A stretch of 64,000 bases of DNA from Thermomonas brevis (GTDB lineage: Bacteria; Pseudomonadota; Gammaproteobacteria; Xanthomonadales; Xanthomonadaceae). Shown here piece by piece: positions 34,851 through 48,099 of this stretch. Position 1 is the first letter of the stretch, and every line of letters starts with the position of its first letter. The notes under the pieces were generated by a model, which saw only the letters and a list, made by a program, of their open reading frames with translations, did no database searches and was not told the DNA's origin. Where the stretch lies: the NCBI RefSeq assembly GCF_014395425.1, contig NZ_CP060711.1, forward strand, positions 1,612,001 through 1,676,000. Reading direction: 5' to 3'. A program made the position numbers and the translations under genes.

Positions 34851-36449
34851 ATGCGCCCTTCGTTCCGCACCACCCTCCCGCTGGCTCTGCTGGTGCTGGC
34901 GGCCTGCTCCAGGCCCGCTGCGGAACAGGACGCCGCAAGCGCGTCCGCCTCGCCGGCGGCCACGGTCCATGCCGAATTCGCCCGCCTGCAGGCGCAAGGC
35001 ACCGACGCGATCGCGCGCGAAATCACCCAGCTCGAATACCCCTTGACCCGCCGCCTGATGCAGGCCGGCGGGTTGGATGCCGCGCTGGGCGGCGAAGCCA
35101 AGGCCGATGCCGCGCTCACCGCGCTGTACATGGACTACGAGCGCAAGGCGCGTGCCCTGCAGGCGCAGCTACCGACGGCCTTTGCACCCGCGAACGAGGG
35201 CGGCGGCGGCGGTACGGGCGCGGAGGGCTGGGGCGGCGCGGCGGCGTCGACGGTGCTGGGCGGGTCGCAGGCCGCAACGGCGGCGGATGCCTGGGGAAAC
35301 GGCGTGGATCGCGGCGAAACCACCGGCCATGCCGAATCCAATGTCACCGGCGATCAGGTCTCGGTGGACTGGACGCCGGACTCGGTGACCATGACCACGG
35401 AGGTCAAGGCCGACATCGACGGCCTGAAGGGCACGGTCAAGACCACGGTGAAGATGAAGACCTGCCCCGATCCCGAGGGCAAGGTGACGGTCGAGTTCGA
35501 GTCGGTGTCCAGCGTCGCCGCCGGCGGCGGCAGCGCGAACAGCACGGTCAGGACGAGCATGGACGTGTTCGTGGACGACGACGCCAACCTGATCAACGAC
35601 AAGATGGATTCGGAGTCACGCGCGCAGCAAAGCACCAGCAACGGCGGCACCGTCGATGCCACCAGCACGATCTCCACCAGCAGCGGCAAGGTCGAAAGCA
35701 CGGCCAACCTCGGCGGCGGTGCCAGCGCCCAGGACGGGCAGATGGCGCAAGGCATGGCGGGGATGGGGCGCTACGCCGCACTTTCGGCGGTACTCATGGG
35801 CGCGCAGAAGGCCTGGCAATCCGGCAAGTGCGTCGATCTGCAAGTGCGCAGCGACCCGGCCAAGCGCAAGGGCGCGCGTCCCAACACCGCCTACACCCTG
35901 TTCGCCGAACCGCGCGCGAAGACCGACGGCCGGCCCACCGGCGGCACGGTCAAGGCCACGCTCAATGGCGGCAACCGCCTCAATCCCACCGGCAAGGTGA
36001 AGGCGGATGCCAAGTTCGACTACGCCAATCCGGAGAAGAAGGGCCAGAGCGCGACCATCGACTTCGAGGCGCGCAGCAAGCGCGGCGTGGGCAAGGCGAC
36101 GCTGGAGTTCGACACCAGGAACGGCTACCGCATCGTGCTGGACAACGGCGAATCCATCACCACCTGCGACATCACCCAGCCGTTCAGCGGCAAGATCGGC
36201 GGCGGCCAGATCACCCTCCAGTTCACGCCTGCCGACGACAAGCGTGGGCAGATGCGCTTCCATTTCGGCAATGCCCGAGGCACCGCCGATACCACCTACG
36301 ACTACACGCTGAGCGGGCCCGAGGAACGCATGACCGGCACCATGACCGCCGCCGCCGCCGTCTGCGGCAGCGCGGCGGGCAAAACCGTGTGCGCCGCCGC
36401 GAAGAAAGCGCAGTTCTCGTCCACCTGGATCAAGGTCAAGGACTGCTGA
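34851..36449 (+). CDS. Lipoprotein of unknown function
   Basis: A 532-residue protein with a lipoprotein signal (TLPLALLVLAACS; lipobox LAAC, Cys 19). It has an Ala-rich helical stretch to about residue 110, then a Gly-rich linker (NEGGGGGTG). A long Thr/Ser/Gly-rich region follows with repeated short beta-type strands (VSVDWTPDSVTMTTEVKAD), and a C-terminal beta-rich domain carries four Cys. I recognise no family; beta-strand periodicity suggests a surface or periplasmic beta structure. It is first in a run of exported proteins on the same strand (34851-39360). A stem-loop covers its ribosome site. Confidence 0.65.
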   Translation: MRPSFRTTLPLALLVLAACSRPAAEQDAASASASPAATVHAEFARLQAQGTDAIAREITQLEYPLTRRLMQAGGLDAALGGEAKADAALTALYMDYERKARALQAQLPTAFAPANEGGGGGTGAEGWGGAAASTVLGGSQAATAADAWGNGVDRGETTGHAESNVTGDQVSVDWTPDSVTMTTEVKADIDGLKGTVKTTVKMKTCPDPEGKVTVEFESVSSVAAGGGSANSTVRTSMDVFVDDDANLINDKMDSESRAQQSTSNGGTVDATSTISTSSGKVESTANLGGGASAQDGQMAQGMAGMGRYAALSAVLMGAQKAWQSGKCVDLQVRSDPAKRKGARPNTAYTLFAEPRAKTDGRPTGGTVKATLNGGNRLNPTGKVKADAKFDYANPEKKGQSATIDFEARSKRGVGKATLEFDTRNGYRIVLDNGESITTCDITQPFSGKIGGGQITLQFTPADDKRGQMRFHFGNARGTADTTYDYTLSGPEERMTGTMTAAAAVCGSAAGKTVCAAAKKAQFSSTWIKVKDC

Positions 36450-36553
36450 TGCATGCCCGCCGCGAAGGGCCGCCGGCCGATGCGCCCGCGCAGACATTGC
36501 CGACGGCGACCGGATCGAACCCGTCTCCCTCCCGACTTGAAGCGAGCCAGCCC

Positions 36554-37978
36554 ATGAAACCCCGGAACACCTTGACCCTGCTCGTCCCCGCGCTGGCCCT
36601 GCTGCTGGCCCCGCCCGCCGGTGCGCAGAGTTTGAGCGGCATGTTCAAGCGCGCGCTCGACGACGCCAGGCAGCAGATCGAACGGAAGGTCGAGAACAGT
36701 GCGCGCGAAGCCGCAACCCGGCCCGCGAAGGACGCACGCAACAGCGCCGGCGCGTCCTCGTCGTCCGACCGCGACTACGCCGCGCCGAGCCGGGACGTGC
36801 GCGCCGGCGACGTGCCGCAGCACCTGCTGCTGAAGCCGGCGGTCGGCAAGAAGTTCGACCCGGCGCAGGGCAAGCCGCAGATCATCGCGGTCAATCCCTA
36901 CCTGCAACCGGACGACATCTTTTTCTCCGGCATGGCCGGCGTGCAGTGCCCGGCGGAAGGCGGCCTGATCGTCGCCGGCGATGCCGGCTTCAGTGCGAAC
37001 GGCAACCCCATCGGCGAAGGCTACTGGCGCATCGCCGCCGACGGTGCCATCACGCCGCTGCTGAGCCGCCGCTACAAGGACGGCGGCGTGCGCTCAAACG
37101 CGCCCATGCTGCCGGCCAATCCGCCCAACAAGTCCTGGGCGGACGGCAATCTCCCGTCGCCCGGCTATTCGTACTACCGCGTCGATGGCTTCGGCCTGGG
37201 ACGCAACGGCGACCTCCTGCTGGGCGCGAGCGATGTCGTGGTGCGCATCGCGCGCGACGGCCGCGTGCGGCGCGTGGCCGGCAAGGCGGGGGAACAGGGC
37301 TTTGCCGACGGCACCGGCAGCGCGGTGCGCTTCAAGCATCCGGGGCGTCCGGTCGAGGACGACCAAGGCAATCTGTGGCTGGCCGATCAGGACGGCTGCG
37401 CGATCCGCAAGATCGCCGCCGATGGCACGGTCAGCACGCTGATCGGCCCCGACCGCCTGTGCAACCCCGCGCAGACGGCGGCGGAAGACCAGATCATCCC
37501 CGACAACATGCTCTGGGACGCGCAGCGCGGCGAACTGATCGTGGGCGGCAATTTCATCCGTCCCAAGCCGCACGACCTGTACCACACGATCTGGCGCATC
37601 CGTCCCGACGGGCAGGCGCGCCGCGTGCTGTACGCCCGCAAGAACGGCGGTACTGCATTGGCGCTGGACGGCATCCACTCCCTGGCACTGGACGCGCAGG
37701 GCACCCTGCACGCGGGCGTGGGCCGGCCCGGCCGCAACCAATCGATCCTGCGGCTGGACGAAGCCGGCGGCAAGACGACGTTCCTGACCGGCACCGGCTA
37801 CACCAGCTTCGCGCCGGGCAACGAAAGCTATCCGGTGGACGGCACCGCCAGCACCAGCAATTTCCGCGCGAGCGGGGACATGTGCTTCGCCACGGACGGC
37901 AGCCTGTACGTCATCGACTACCACCTGCTGCGCCGCTACGACCCGGCGGCGAAAACGGTGCGCACCTGGGCGTATTGA
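36554..37978 (+). CDS. Exported NHL-repeat beta-propeller protein
   Basis: A 474-residue protein starting at ATG 36554 with a signal peptide (LTLLVPALALLLAPPAGAQ). After a charged helical segment (KRALDDARQQIERKVENSA) there is a propeller from about residue 110. It has NHL-type blades: GFGLGRNGDLLLGASD, a GEQGFADGTGSAVRF motif typical of NHL proteins, VEDDQGNLWLADQDG, and repeats to the end. Such propellers bind partners or ligands and are rarely catalytic. It follows the lipoprotein gene by about 100 bp and is followed 43 bp later by a small exported protein. No function can be assigned. Confidence 0.72.
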   Translation: MKPRNTLTLLVPALALLLAPPAGAQSLSGMFKRALDDARQQIERKVENSAREAATRPAKDARNSAGASSSSDRDYAAPSRDVRAGDVPQHLLLKPAVGKKFDPAQGKPQIIAVNPYLQPDDIFFSGMAGVQCPAEGGLIVAGDAGFSANGNPIGEGYWRIAADGAITPLLSRRYKDGGVRSNAPMLPANPPNKSWADGNLPSPGYSYYRVDGFGLGRNGDLLLGASDVVVRIARDGRVRRVAGKAGEQGFADGTGSAVRFKHPGRPVEDDQGNLWLADQDGCAIRKIAADGTVSTLIGPDRLCNPAQTAAEDQIIPDNMLWDAQRGELIVGGNFIRPKPHDLYHTIWRIRPDGQARRVLYARKNGGTALALDGIHSLALDAQGTLHAGVGRPGRNQSILRLDEAGGKTTFLTGTGYTSFAPGNESYPVDGTASTSNFRASGDMCFATDGSLYVIDYHLLRRYDPAAKTVRTWAY

Positions 37979-38021
37979 GCATCGACAACGAGCGACCACC
38001 CACCACCAACGGAGAACACCC

Positions 38022-38288
38022 ATGAACACCCGCCATCTCCTCATCGCCAGCCTCCTGCTCGCCTTCGCCATCGACGTCATGGCGCAGGACAAGAAGCCTG
38101 TCGACGCCGCTGCCAAGCCCGCGCCCGTCGTCGTGTCCGCGCAGGCATTGCCGGCAGCGGCCGCCAAAGCGAGCGCCGTCAACGCCGCCGACAAACCCGC
38201 GCAGCCGCAACCCCAATCGCTGCGCGCCGCGAAGAAAAAGACCGGCGGCGGCCAGACCGAAGACGATCTCTACGTCGGCGTGAAGTGA
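38022..38288 (+). CDS. Small exported Ala/Pro-rich protein
   Basis: An 88-residue protein with a signal peptide (RHLLIASLLLAFAIDVMAQ) and GGAG just before the ATG at 38022. The mature chain is Ala, Pro, Lys and Gln-rich with no fold signature and ends TEDDLYVGVK. It sits between the propeller gene and a DUF6683-like gene on the same strand with short gaps. Unknown role. Confidence 0.6.
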   Translation: MNTRHLLIASLLLAFAIDVMAQDKKPVDAAAKPAPVVVSAQALPAAAAKASAVNAADKPAQPQPQSLRAAKKKTGGGQTEDDLYVGVK

Positions 38289-38322
38289 TCCGTCCGCCCA
38301 CCATCCAATCGAGGAACCCGCC

Positions 38323-39360
38323 GTGAGACCACGCCATGCTGCCCTGCTCGCCCTGCTCGCCATGCCGTGCATCGCCTTGCCGGCACAAGCGCAGCGGTCG
38401 TCTTATCAAATGATGCAGGACACCAACCGGATGCTGATGAACCGGGTCAACGGCAAGATGGCGCCGTCGAAGCCGGCGGCATCGGCGGTGCCAGCGTCGC
38501 CGGCGGCGACCCGGTTCACCCCGGTCGCCGGCGACGATTCGGTGAAGCAGCTGGCCGACAGCCTGGGCAACACGCCGGAGGAACGCGGGCAGATTTTGCA
38601 ACTGGCCGGCGCAGGCAAGGAAATATTCGCGCAGAAGTACAAGGGCAAGTGGGACAACACGCTGGCCGGTGCGATGACGTTCTTCGTCGTCGCCGCGTAC
38701 ATCGTCGATACCGAACAGCAGCCCAGCGCCGAGGCGGAAAATGCGCTGTTCAACTCGCTCAACGCCATGCTGGCGCAATCGGACATCGTGCGCGCCTCGA
38801 ACGCGGAGAAGACCGGGCTGTACAACGTGCTGCTGGCCAGCGCCGGCCTGCCGCTGGTGATCTACGTGGAGGGCAAGGAGAAGAACAATGCCGGACTGGT
38901 GGAACAGTCGAAGGTGATGGCGGCGGGGTTCGGTCGCAAATTGTTCAACATGGAGATGCGGGAACTGACCGGGATGCTGGGTGCCGGTGGCGGTGCGGGC
39001 ACGCCTGTTGCCAGTGCGCCGACCACGCAGGCGACCGCCTCCGGCGGCGCGACCGGGCTCGACGGCCGCTACGACTGCCAGATGGCCGCGCTGCAGTTCG
39101 ACGGCGTGAGCTACGTCACCCAATACCGGCCCACCGGGATGTGGTTCACGATCAAGGGCGGCACGTATTCGGCGCAATCGGGCGGCGGCAGGATCGAGGC
39201 CGGCGGCGATGTCGTCGGCTTCCACAGCGGCACCTACGATGGCTGGCGCGGCGCGCGCCGGGGCGAGGCCATCGTGTTTCGCAAGAACGACTACGGCAAT
39301 CCGCGACCGGGCGAGAGCATCAAGAGCGGCGATTTCCGCTGTGGGCGGCGGTCGGGCTGA
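38323..39360 (+). CDS. Exported protein, DUF6683-like N-terminal domain
   Basis: A 345-residue protein from GTG 38323, with a signal peptide ending LPAQAQ. Residues about 65-215 are helical, with TRFTPVAGDD, NTLAGAMTFFVVAAYIV and GLPLVIYVEGKEK; this pattern recalls DUF6683, though I cannot verify it. Residues about 240-345 form a second, beta-rich domain (LDGRYDCQMAALQF to GDFRCGRR) with two Cys. It closes the run of exported proteins and is convergent with the Ser/Thr kinase gene 21 bp away. Function unknown. Confidence 0.62.
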   Translation: MRPRHAALLALLAMPCIALPAQAQRSSYQMMQDTNRMLMNRVNGKMAPSKPAASAVPASPAATRFTPVAGDDSVKQLADSLGNTPEERGQILQLAGAGKEIFAQKYKGKWDNTLAGAMTFFVVAAYIVDTEQQPSAEAENALFNSLNAMLAQSDIVRASNAEKTGLYNVLLASAGLPLVIYVEGKEKNNAGLVEQSKVMAAGFGRKLFNMEMRELTGMLGAGGGAGTPVASAPTTQATASGGATGLDGRYDCQMAALQFDGVSYVTQYRPTGMWFTIKGGTYSAQSGGGRIEAGGDVVGFHSGTYDGWRGARRGEAIVFRKNDYGNPRPGESIKSGDFRCGRRSG

Positions 39361-39381
39361 GGCGAGAAGGGCGAAGCGCGG

Positions 39382-42224
<2,843 letters not shown>

Positions 42225-42228
<4 letters not shown>

Positions 42229-42785
42229 GCGCCCATTTCCGCAAGCAGGAAGGCGCGCGCCTTGCGCCAGTCGCGGCGCACGGTGCGGTCGGTGATGCCC
42301 AGCATCGCGGCGATCTCGGTTTCCTCGTAGCCGCCGAAGTAGCGCAGTTCCACGATCTGCGCGGCGCGCTCGTCGAGCCTGTGCAACGAGGTCAGCAGTT
42401 CGTCCAGCGCCAGCACCTCGATCGCGGCGGCGTCGCCGCTGCCGAGCGACGCGGTCAGGGTCAGCGCGTCCTGGCCGCCGCCGCGCTTGTCCGCCTTGCG
42501 CGCGCGCGCGTCGTCCACCAGCACCTGCCGCATCGCCCGCGCCGACAGCGCCAGCAGGTGGTTGCGGTCGATGGCCGCCAGCCGCGCGCCGCCGGCCAGT
42601 TTCAGATAGGCCTCGTGGACCAGCGCGGTGGTCTGGAAGTCGTCGCGCATGCGCCGCAGCTGCAGGCGCGCGGCGCGCTTGAGCTCGTCGTACACGGCGG
42701 AATAGGCCGCCCCCAGCGCCGCGTCGTCGCCCGCGCGGGCACGGGCGAGCAGCACGGTGACCTCGGTTCCGGGGCTCGCTTCCAT
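42225..42785 (-). CDS. ECF sigma factor (TIGR02999-like)
   Basis: A 186-residue extracytoplasmic-function sigma factor. The ATG at 42785 is chosen because the family begins at about this point (SPGTEVTVLLARARAGD). Region 2 has VYDELKRAARLQLRRM and LVHEAYLKL; region 4 has ELRYFGGYEETEIAAML and a helix-turn-helix ending TDRTVRRDWRKARAFL. No anti-sigma gene is adjacent. Instead the Ser/Thr kinase gene follows with a 4-bp overlap, suggesting control by phosphorylation. It is divergent from the first autotransporter gene, 94 bp away, a possible target. Confidence 0.9.
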
Positions 42786-42878
42786 GGCCTGCGTCCGAAT
42801 GTGTCCTGTTTCGCGGCGGAGTTTCGCATACCCCAATCACGCCGGCAGAGCCGCCGGTTTCATCCAACGGGGAACACC

Positions 42879-44905
42879 ATGCACGCCATCCTTCGCCGCC
42901 GGTCGTCGCCGGTCCTGTCCGTCCTGACCCTGGCGTTGCTGGGGGCGATGTCGATGCCGGCGATGGCGACCGATCCGCCATGCAAGTACCCCGATGGCAG
43001 CGAGGTACTCCCGGCGCCCCCACCGGCAAAGGCAGCGAAGGCGGTCTCGACAACACGACCTGCTACATGTTCGCCAGCGCCTTCGACCAGTACAACAACG
43101 CCAGCGGTGACATCAGCAGCGCGTTCGGCTGGCAAAACGATGCCTGGAATTATGCCGCCAGCGCCTTCGGCGCCTACAACGTCGCCAGCGGTTACCGCAG
43201 CAGCGCCTTCGGCTACGACAACACCGCCAGCGAGTGGGAAACCAGCGCCTTCGGCGCGTCGAACCGCGCCACCGGCATCAACAGCAGCGCCTTCGGCCGC
43301 AACAACTGGGCTTCCGGCCAGGACTCCAGCGCGCTCGGCGATGGCAACAGGGCTTATGGCGACTACAGCAATGCCTTCGGTCTGTGGAGCGCCAGCAATA
43401 CCTACGCCACCGCCCTTGGCTTGCGCGGTGCGGCCAGAGGCATCGGCAGTGTGGCGATCGCCGGCTTCTTCGACCGCAACGGCAATGGGCATGAAGACAT
43501 CGACATCGCCGGTACCGATTCCACCGAAACCGCCTATGCCAGCGGCAGGAGTTCGGTGGCCGTGGGCGCGGGCGTGCAGGCCACCAACTACGCCAGCACG
43601 GCGGTGGGCGTGGACAACATCGCCAGCGGTTCCGCGTCCAGCGTGTTCGGCTTCCAGTCCCAGGCGCTGGAAGTCGGCGCCACCGCGATTGGCTATCGCG
43701 CCATCGGCGACCGTGCCTATGCGCTCTCGGTAGGCCAGACCGGTGGCGAAAAGCAGATCATCCACCTGGCCGACGGTACGCAAGACACCGACGCGGTGAA
43801 CCTGCGCCAGTTGAACGCGGCGATTGCCGGCGTGGATGGTTTCGGCGGGTTCTCAATCAGCGCGAACGGTGGCGTGGCGAAAGCGATTGGCGATGGCGAA
43901 ACCGTCGATTTCGCCGACGCCGACCCGAACGGCAACCTCACCGTATCGCGCACCGGCAATACCATCACCTACGGCTTCGCCGCCGCGCCGACCTTCAGCG
44001 GCCTGACCGTGGGGGGCGGTGGCGCGAGCTTCACCATCGTCAACAACACCATCGTGAACATGGGTGGCAACGTGGTGGGCGGCGTGGCTGATGGCGTCGC
44101 CTCCACCGATGCGGTGAACAGGGGGCAACTGGATGCCGGCCTTCTGACCGCCAACAACAACGCGGCGGCGGCGCAAGCCACCGCGAACAGTGCCTTGACC
44201 GCCGCAGGCGCGGCGCAGAACACCGCGAATCAGGCGGTGAGCGATGCCGCAGCAGCGCAGGGCACGGCAGACACGGCACTGACTGCCGCAAACGCCGCGC
44301 AGGCGTCGGCGGATGCTGCACAAGCCACTGCCAACACCGCCGTGACCAAGGCGGATGCCGCGCAAGCGACGGCCAACACCGCCGTCACCAAGGCCGACGC
44401 CGCGCAGGCCACGGCGGACACCGCGCTGGCCGCCGCAGGCAACGCCATCACGACGGCGAACACGTACACCGACACGCGCGAAACCGCGATCCGCGCCGAC
44501 ATGACGGCGGGCGATGCGGCCACGCTGGCGTCATCGAAGACCTACACGGACACGAGGTCTGCACAGACGCTGGCTTCGGCGAATGCCTACACCGACAGCA
44601 AGTTCGCCGCGTGGAACGACACATTCACCCAGTACCAGCAGCAGGTGGACCACCGCTTCGCGCAGACCGACAAGCGCATCGACCAGGTCGGCGCGATGGG
44701 CAGCGCGATGGCCGCGGCCGCGATCAACACCGCCGGCCTGCCCGGCCAGAACCGCGTCGGCGTGGGCGTGGGCGCGCAGAACGGCCGCACCGCCGTTGCC
44801 ATCGGCTACCAGAGGCTGGTGCGTCCGAACGTGAGCGTGTCGCTGACTGGCGCCTTCTCCGGCAACGACCACGCCGTTTCCGCAGGTACCGGTTTCAGCT
44901 GGTGA
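42879..44905 (+). pseudogene. YadA-like trimeric autotransporter 1, frameshifted
   Basis: The gene starts at ATG 42879 with a signal peptide (SPVLSVLTLALLGAMSMPAMA). The first frame fails near residue 46 at a run of five C (43017-43021). The downstream frame (TGKGSEGGLDNTTC) continues to 44905, and one extra C would join them. The body has YadA head repeats (SSAFG, NTASEWETSAFGASN type), a long Ala-rich coiled-coil stalk with a 14-residue tandem repeat near 44330-44430, and a C-terminal YadA anchor (RIDQVGAMGSAMAAAAIN, then beta strands ending FSW). It would form a surface adhesin trimer of about 676 residues. Phase variation, decay or assembly error are all possible. Confidence 0.8.
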
Positions 44906-44982
44906 GCCCGCGGGCCTTCCCGATCAACGACCTATCCGATCAACGCCGGCATTCCGCCGGCACCACATCTGCGAGGAATACC

Positions 44983-47900
44983 ATGAACACGAACTCCAGG
45001 AATCGCCGGCCGTCGCCGGTCCTGTCCGTCCTCAGCCTGGCCCTGCTGGCCGCATTGTCGATGCCCGCATTCGCCGCCGATCCGGCCTGCATCGACACCG
45101 CCGGCAACCCGACCGGCGCATCGACCGACCAGGGCAGCGAACACGGGCAGGAAAACAGCACCTGTTCGACCGGCGCCAGCGCGTATGGCGTGCGGAACAA
45201 CGCCAGCGGCGTGGCGTCCATGGCCTTCGGCAACTACAACGTGGCCACCGGCATGGAAAGTTCCGCCTTCGGCAACGGCAACTTCGCCTCGGGCCAATGG
45301 GCCAGCGCATTCGGCGCGTTCAACCAGGCCACCGGGCTGCGGAGCAGCGCGTTCGGCCTCCTGGGCATCGCGTCGGGGTGGGCAGCGTGGTGTTTTCCGG
45401 GTGGTACGACCGCGACCGCGACGGCAATTTCGATCTGGATGAAACCTCGCGCGCCACCGGCACCTCGGCCGTCGCGTTGGGCGCCGGGGCGAACGCGACC
45501 GCGAGCTATGCCGTCGCGGTCGGCGTGAATGCAGCCGCCGGTGGCGAGGAGAGCGTGGCCTTCGGCGTCGGTGCCGAAGCAAGCGGCCCGTACAGCGTGG
45601 CCATGGGGCGCGGCACCACCGCGTTCGGCGACTCCGCCATCGCGATCGGCAATGGCGCTTACGCCAGCGGCGAAAACTCCAATGCCATGGGCGTGGCAAG
45701 CAACGCCATGGCGCCTTGGAGCAACGCCATCGGCATCTGGAGCAACGCCGAGTCGATGTACAGCAGCTCGATCGGCTACGGCGGCCTGTCCTCCGGGCGC
45801 GGCAGCCTGGCGCTGTCCAGCTTCTACGACCTCGACGGCAACGGCTACATGGACTGGAACATCGCCATCGGCGGCCTGGATCCCAATTGCGATCCGATGG
45901 TGGGCGAATGCTGGGGCAGCACGGAGGCGGCGCGCTCGGTCGGCAACTATTCGGTCGCGGTGGGCGGCGCGGTACTGGCGCAGGGCAACCGCAGCGTGGC
46001 GGTGGGCGTGGCCAACACCGCGCGCGGCGCCGACAGCAGCGTGTTCGGCTCGCATGGCGCGGCCACGGGCGACGGCAGTCTGGCGCTGTCCACGTTCTTC
46101 GCGGGCGAGGGTTCGGGGCTGGACATCGATCTGGACGGCGACGGGATGATGGATGCCAGCAGCCGCGGCGCCATCGCCACCGGGCGCAATTCCGTGGCGA
46201 TCGGCGGCGGCGTGCGCACCGATGGCGGCGACAGCGTGGTGGTCGGCGGCTACAGCACCGTGGCGGGAACCGGCTCCTCCGCGTTCGGCATGTACAACAC
46301 GGTCTCGGCGGACTATGCCGGCGCGTTCGGCTACCAGTCGCAGGTGCTCAACGTCGGCGGCACCGCCATCGGCTATCAGGCCATCGCCGACCGCAACTAC
46401 GCGGTGTCCATCGGCCAGGCGGGCGCCGAACACCAGATCATCCACCTCGCCGCCGGCACCGAAGATACCGACGCGGTCAACCTGGGCCAGCTGAACGCGG
46501 CCATCGCCGGCGTCAGCGGCGGCGGCGCCGACGCACACTTCTTCAGCGTCAATTCCACCGACAGCGGCGCCGGCAACTACAACAACGACGGCGCGTCCGG
46601 CACGGATGCGATCGCGGCGGGCGTGAACAACCTCGCCAGCGCCAACCAGAGCAGCGCCGTCGGCACCCGCAACACGGCCTCGGGGGAGATGAGCACGGCC
46701 GTGGGCAACAACAACACGGCCAGCGGCAGCTATGCCCAGGCCGTCGGCATCAACAACGTGGTCGGCGGCACGTCGGGCATGGCGTTCGGCGACATGAACA
46801 CCGCCAGCGACTACAGCAGCGCCTTCGGCCGCTTCAACAACGCCACCGGCGACAACGCCAACGCGTTCGGCCTGGTGAACAACGCCACCGCTTCGGGCAG
46901 CAGCGCCTTCGGCACCGGCAACACCGCCAGCGGCCTCCAGAGCAGCGCCTTCGGCTACGGCAACGCGGCCGGCGGGACGGGCAGCAGCGCGTTCGGCTTC
47001 TCTAGCCAGGCGGGCGGAAACTGGAGCACCGCCCTTGGCGCCGGCGCGCTGGCCAAGGCGGACTACGGCACCGCGATCGGGTTCCAGGCGGTCGCCAACG
47101 AATCGTTCGTGGTGTCGTTCGGGCATGCGGCCAGCGACCTCGACGGCAACGGCAACGGCTACGGCAGCGATCTCGACGCGCGCCTGATCCATATCGCCGG
47201 CGGCATCGACGATACCGACGCGGTGAACGTGGGCCAGTTGAACACGGCCATCGCCACGGCCGGCGGCTTCGCCGACTTCTCCGGCATGGTGGCGGCCTTC
47301 GGCGGCGGCGCGGCATGGACGGGCGGCATCTTCACGCCGCCCAGCTACACCATCCAGGGCACCAGCTACGGCAACGTCGGCGACGCCCTCGCCGCCATCG
47401 ACACGTGGATGAGCGGCAACACCGGCGGCACGCAGGGCCCTGCCGGGCCGCAGGGTCCCGCTGGCCCGCAGGGACCGGCCGGTCCGCAAGGCCCGCAGGG
47501 GCCGGCGGGCGCGGACGGCACCGGCGGCGGCTCCGCGCTGGCGGTGGAATACGACGACGCCGACCGCGCCAGCATCACCCTCGCGGGCGCGAGCGGCGAA
47601 GGCGGCAACGAAGGCACGCAGGTGAAGAACCTGGCCGATGGCGTCGCGCCGATGGACGCGGTGAACGTGCGGCAGATGCAGGCGGGCGACGCCGCCACGC
47701 TGTCGTCCGCGAAGACCTATACCGACAGCAGGTTCGCCGCCTGGAACGACACGTTCGCCCAGTACCAGCAGCAGGTGGACCGCCGCTTCGTGCAGACCGA
47801 CCGCCGCATCGACCGGATCGGCGCGATGGGCAGCGCGATGACCCACATGGCGGTGAACGCGGCGATCGGCGCCAGCCCGCGCGGGCGCATCGCAATAGGT

Positions 47901-48038
47901 ATTGGCGCGCAGGGCGGCCAGGGCGCGGTGTCGATCGGCTACGGCAAGCGCATCGGCGACCGCGGCTCGTTCAGCCTCGGCGCGGCGTTCGGCAGCGGCG
48001 AATCGTCGGCCGGCGCGGGCTTCGGCTTCGACCTGTAA
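44983..48038 (+). pseudogene. YadA-like trimeric autotransporter 2 with collagen-like segment, frameshifted
   Basis: It begins at ATG 44983 with signal SPVLSVLSLALLAALSMPAFA, nearly the same as its neighbour. Head repeats follow. The frame breaks at GGGGTGGG (45375-45382), and the natural sequence VGSVVFSGWYDRDRDG resumes in another frame, open to 48038. The body holds many SSAFG/NTASG head repeats, a second head block, nine Gly-X-Y triplets at 47436-47516 (GPA/GPQ/GAD), and a YadA anchor ending FGFDL. The restored product is about 1019 residues. Tandem paralogy with the upstream gene is clear from signal, head and anchor. A surface adhesin role is inferred. Confidence 0.8.
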
Positions 48039-48099
48039 TCCATCGCCACCACGGCGTGGCGCGCGCCGTCGCGCCACGCCCTCCATCGGGGAATCGACC

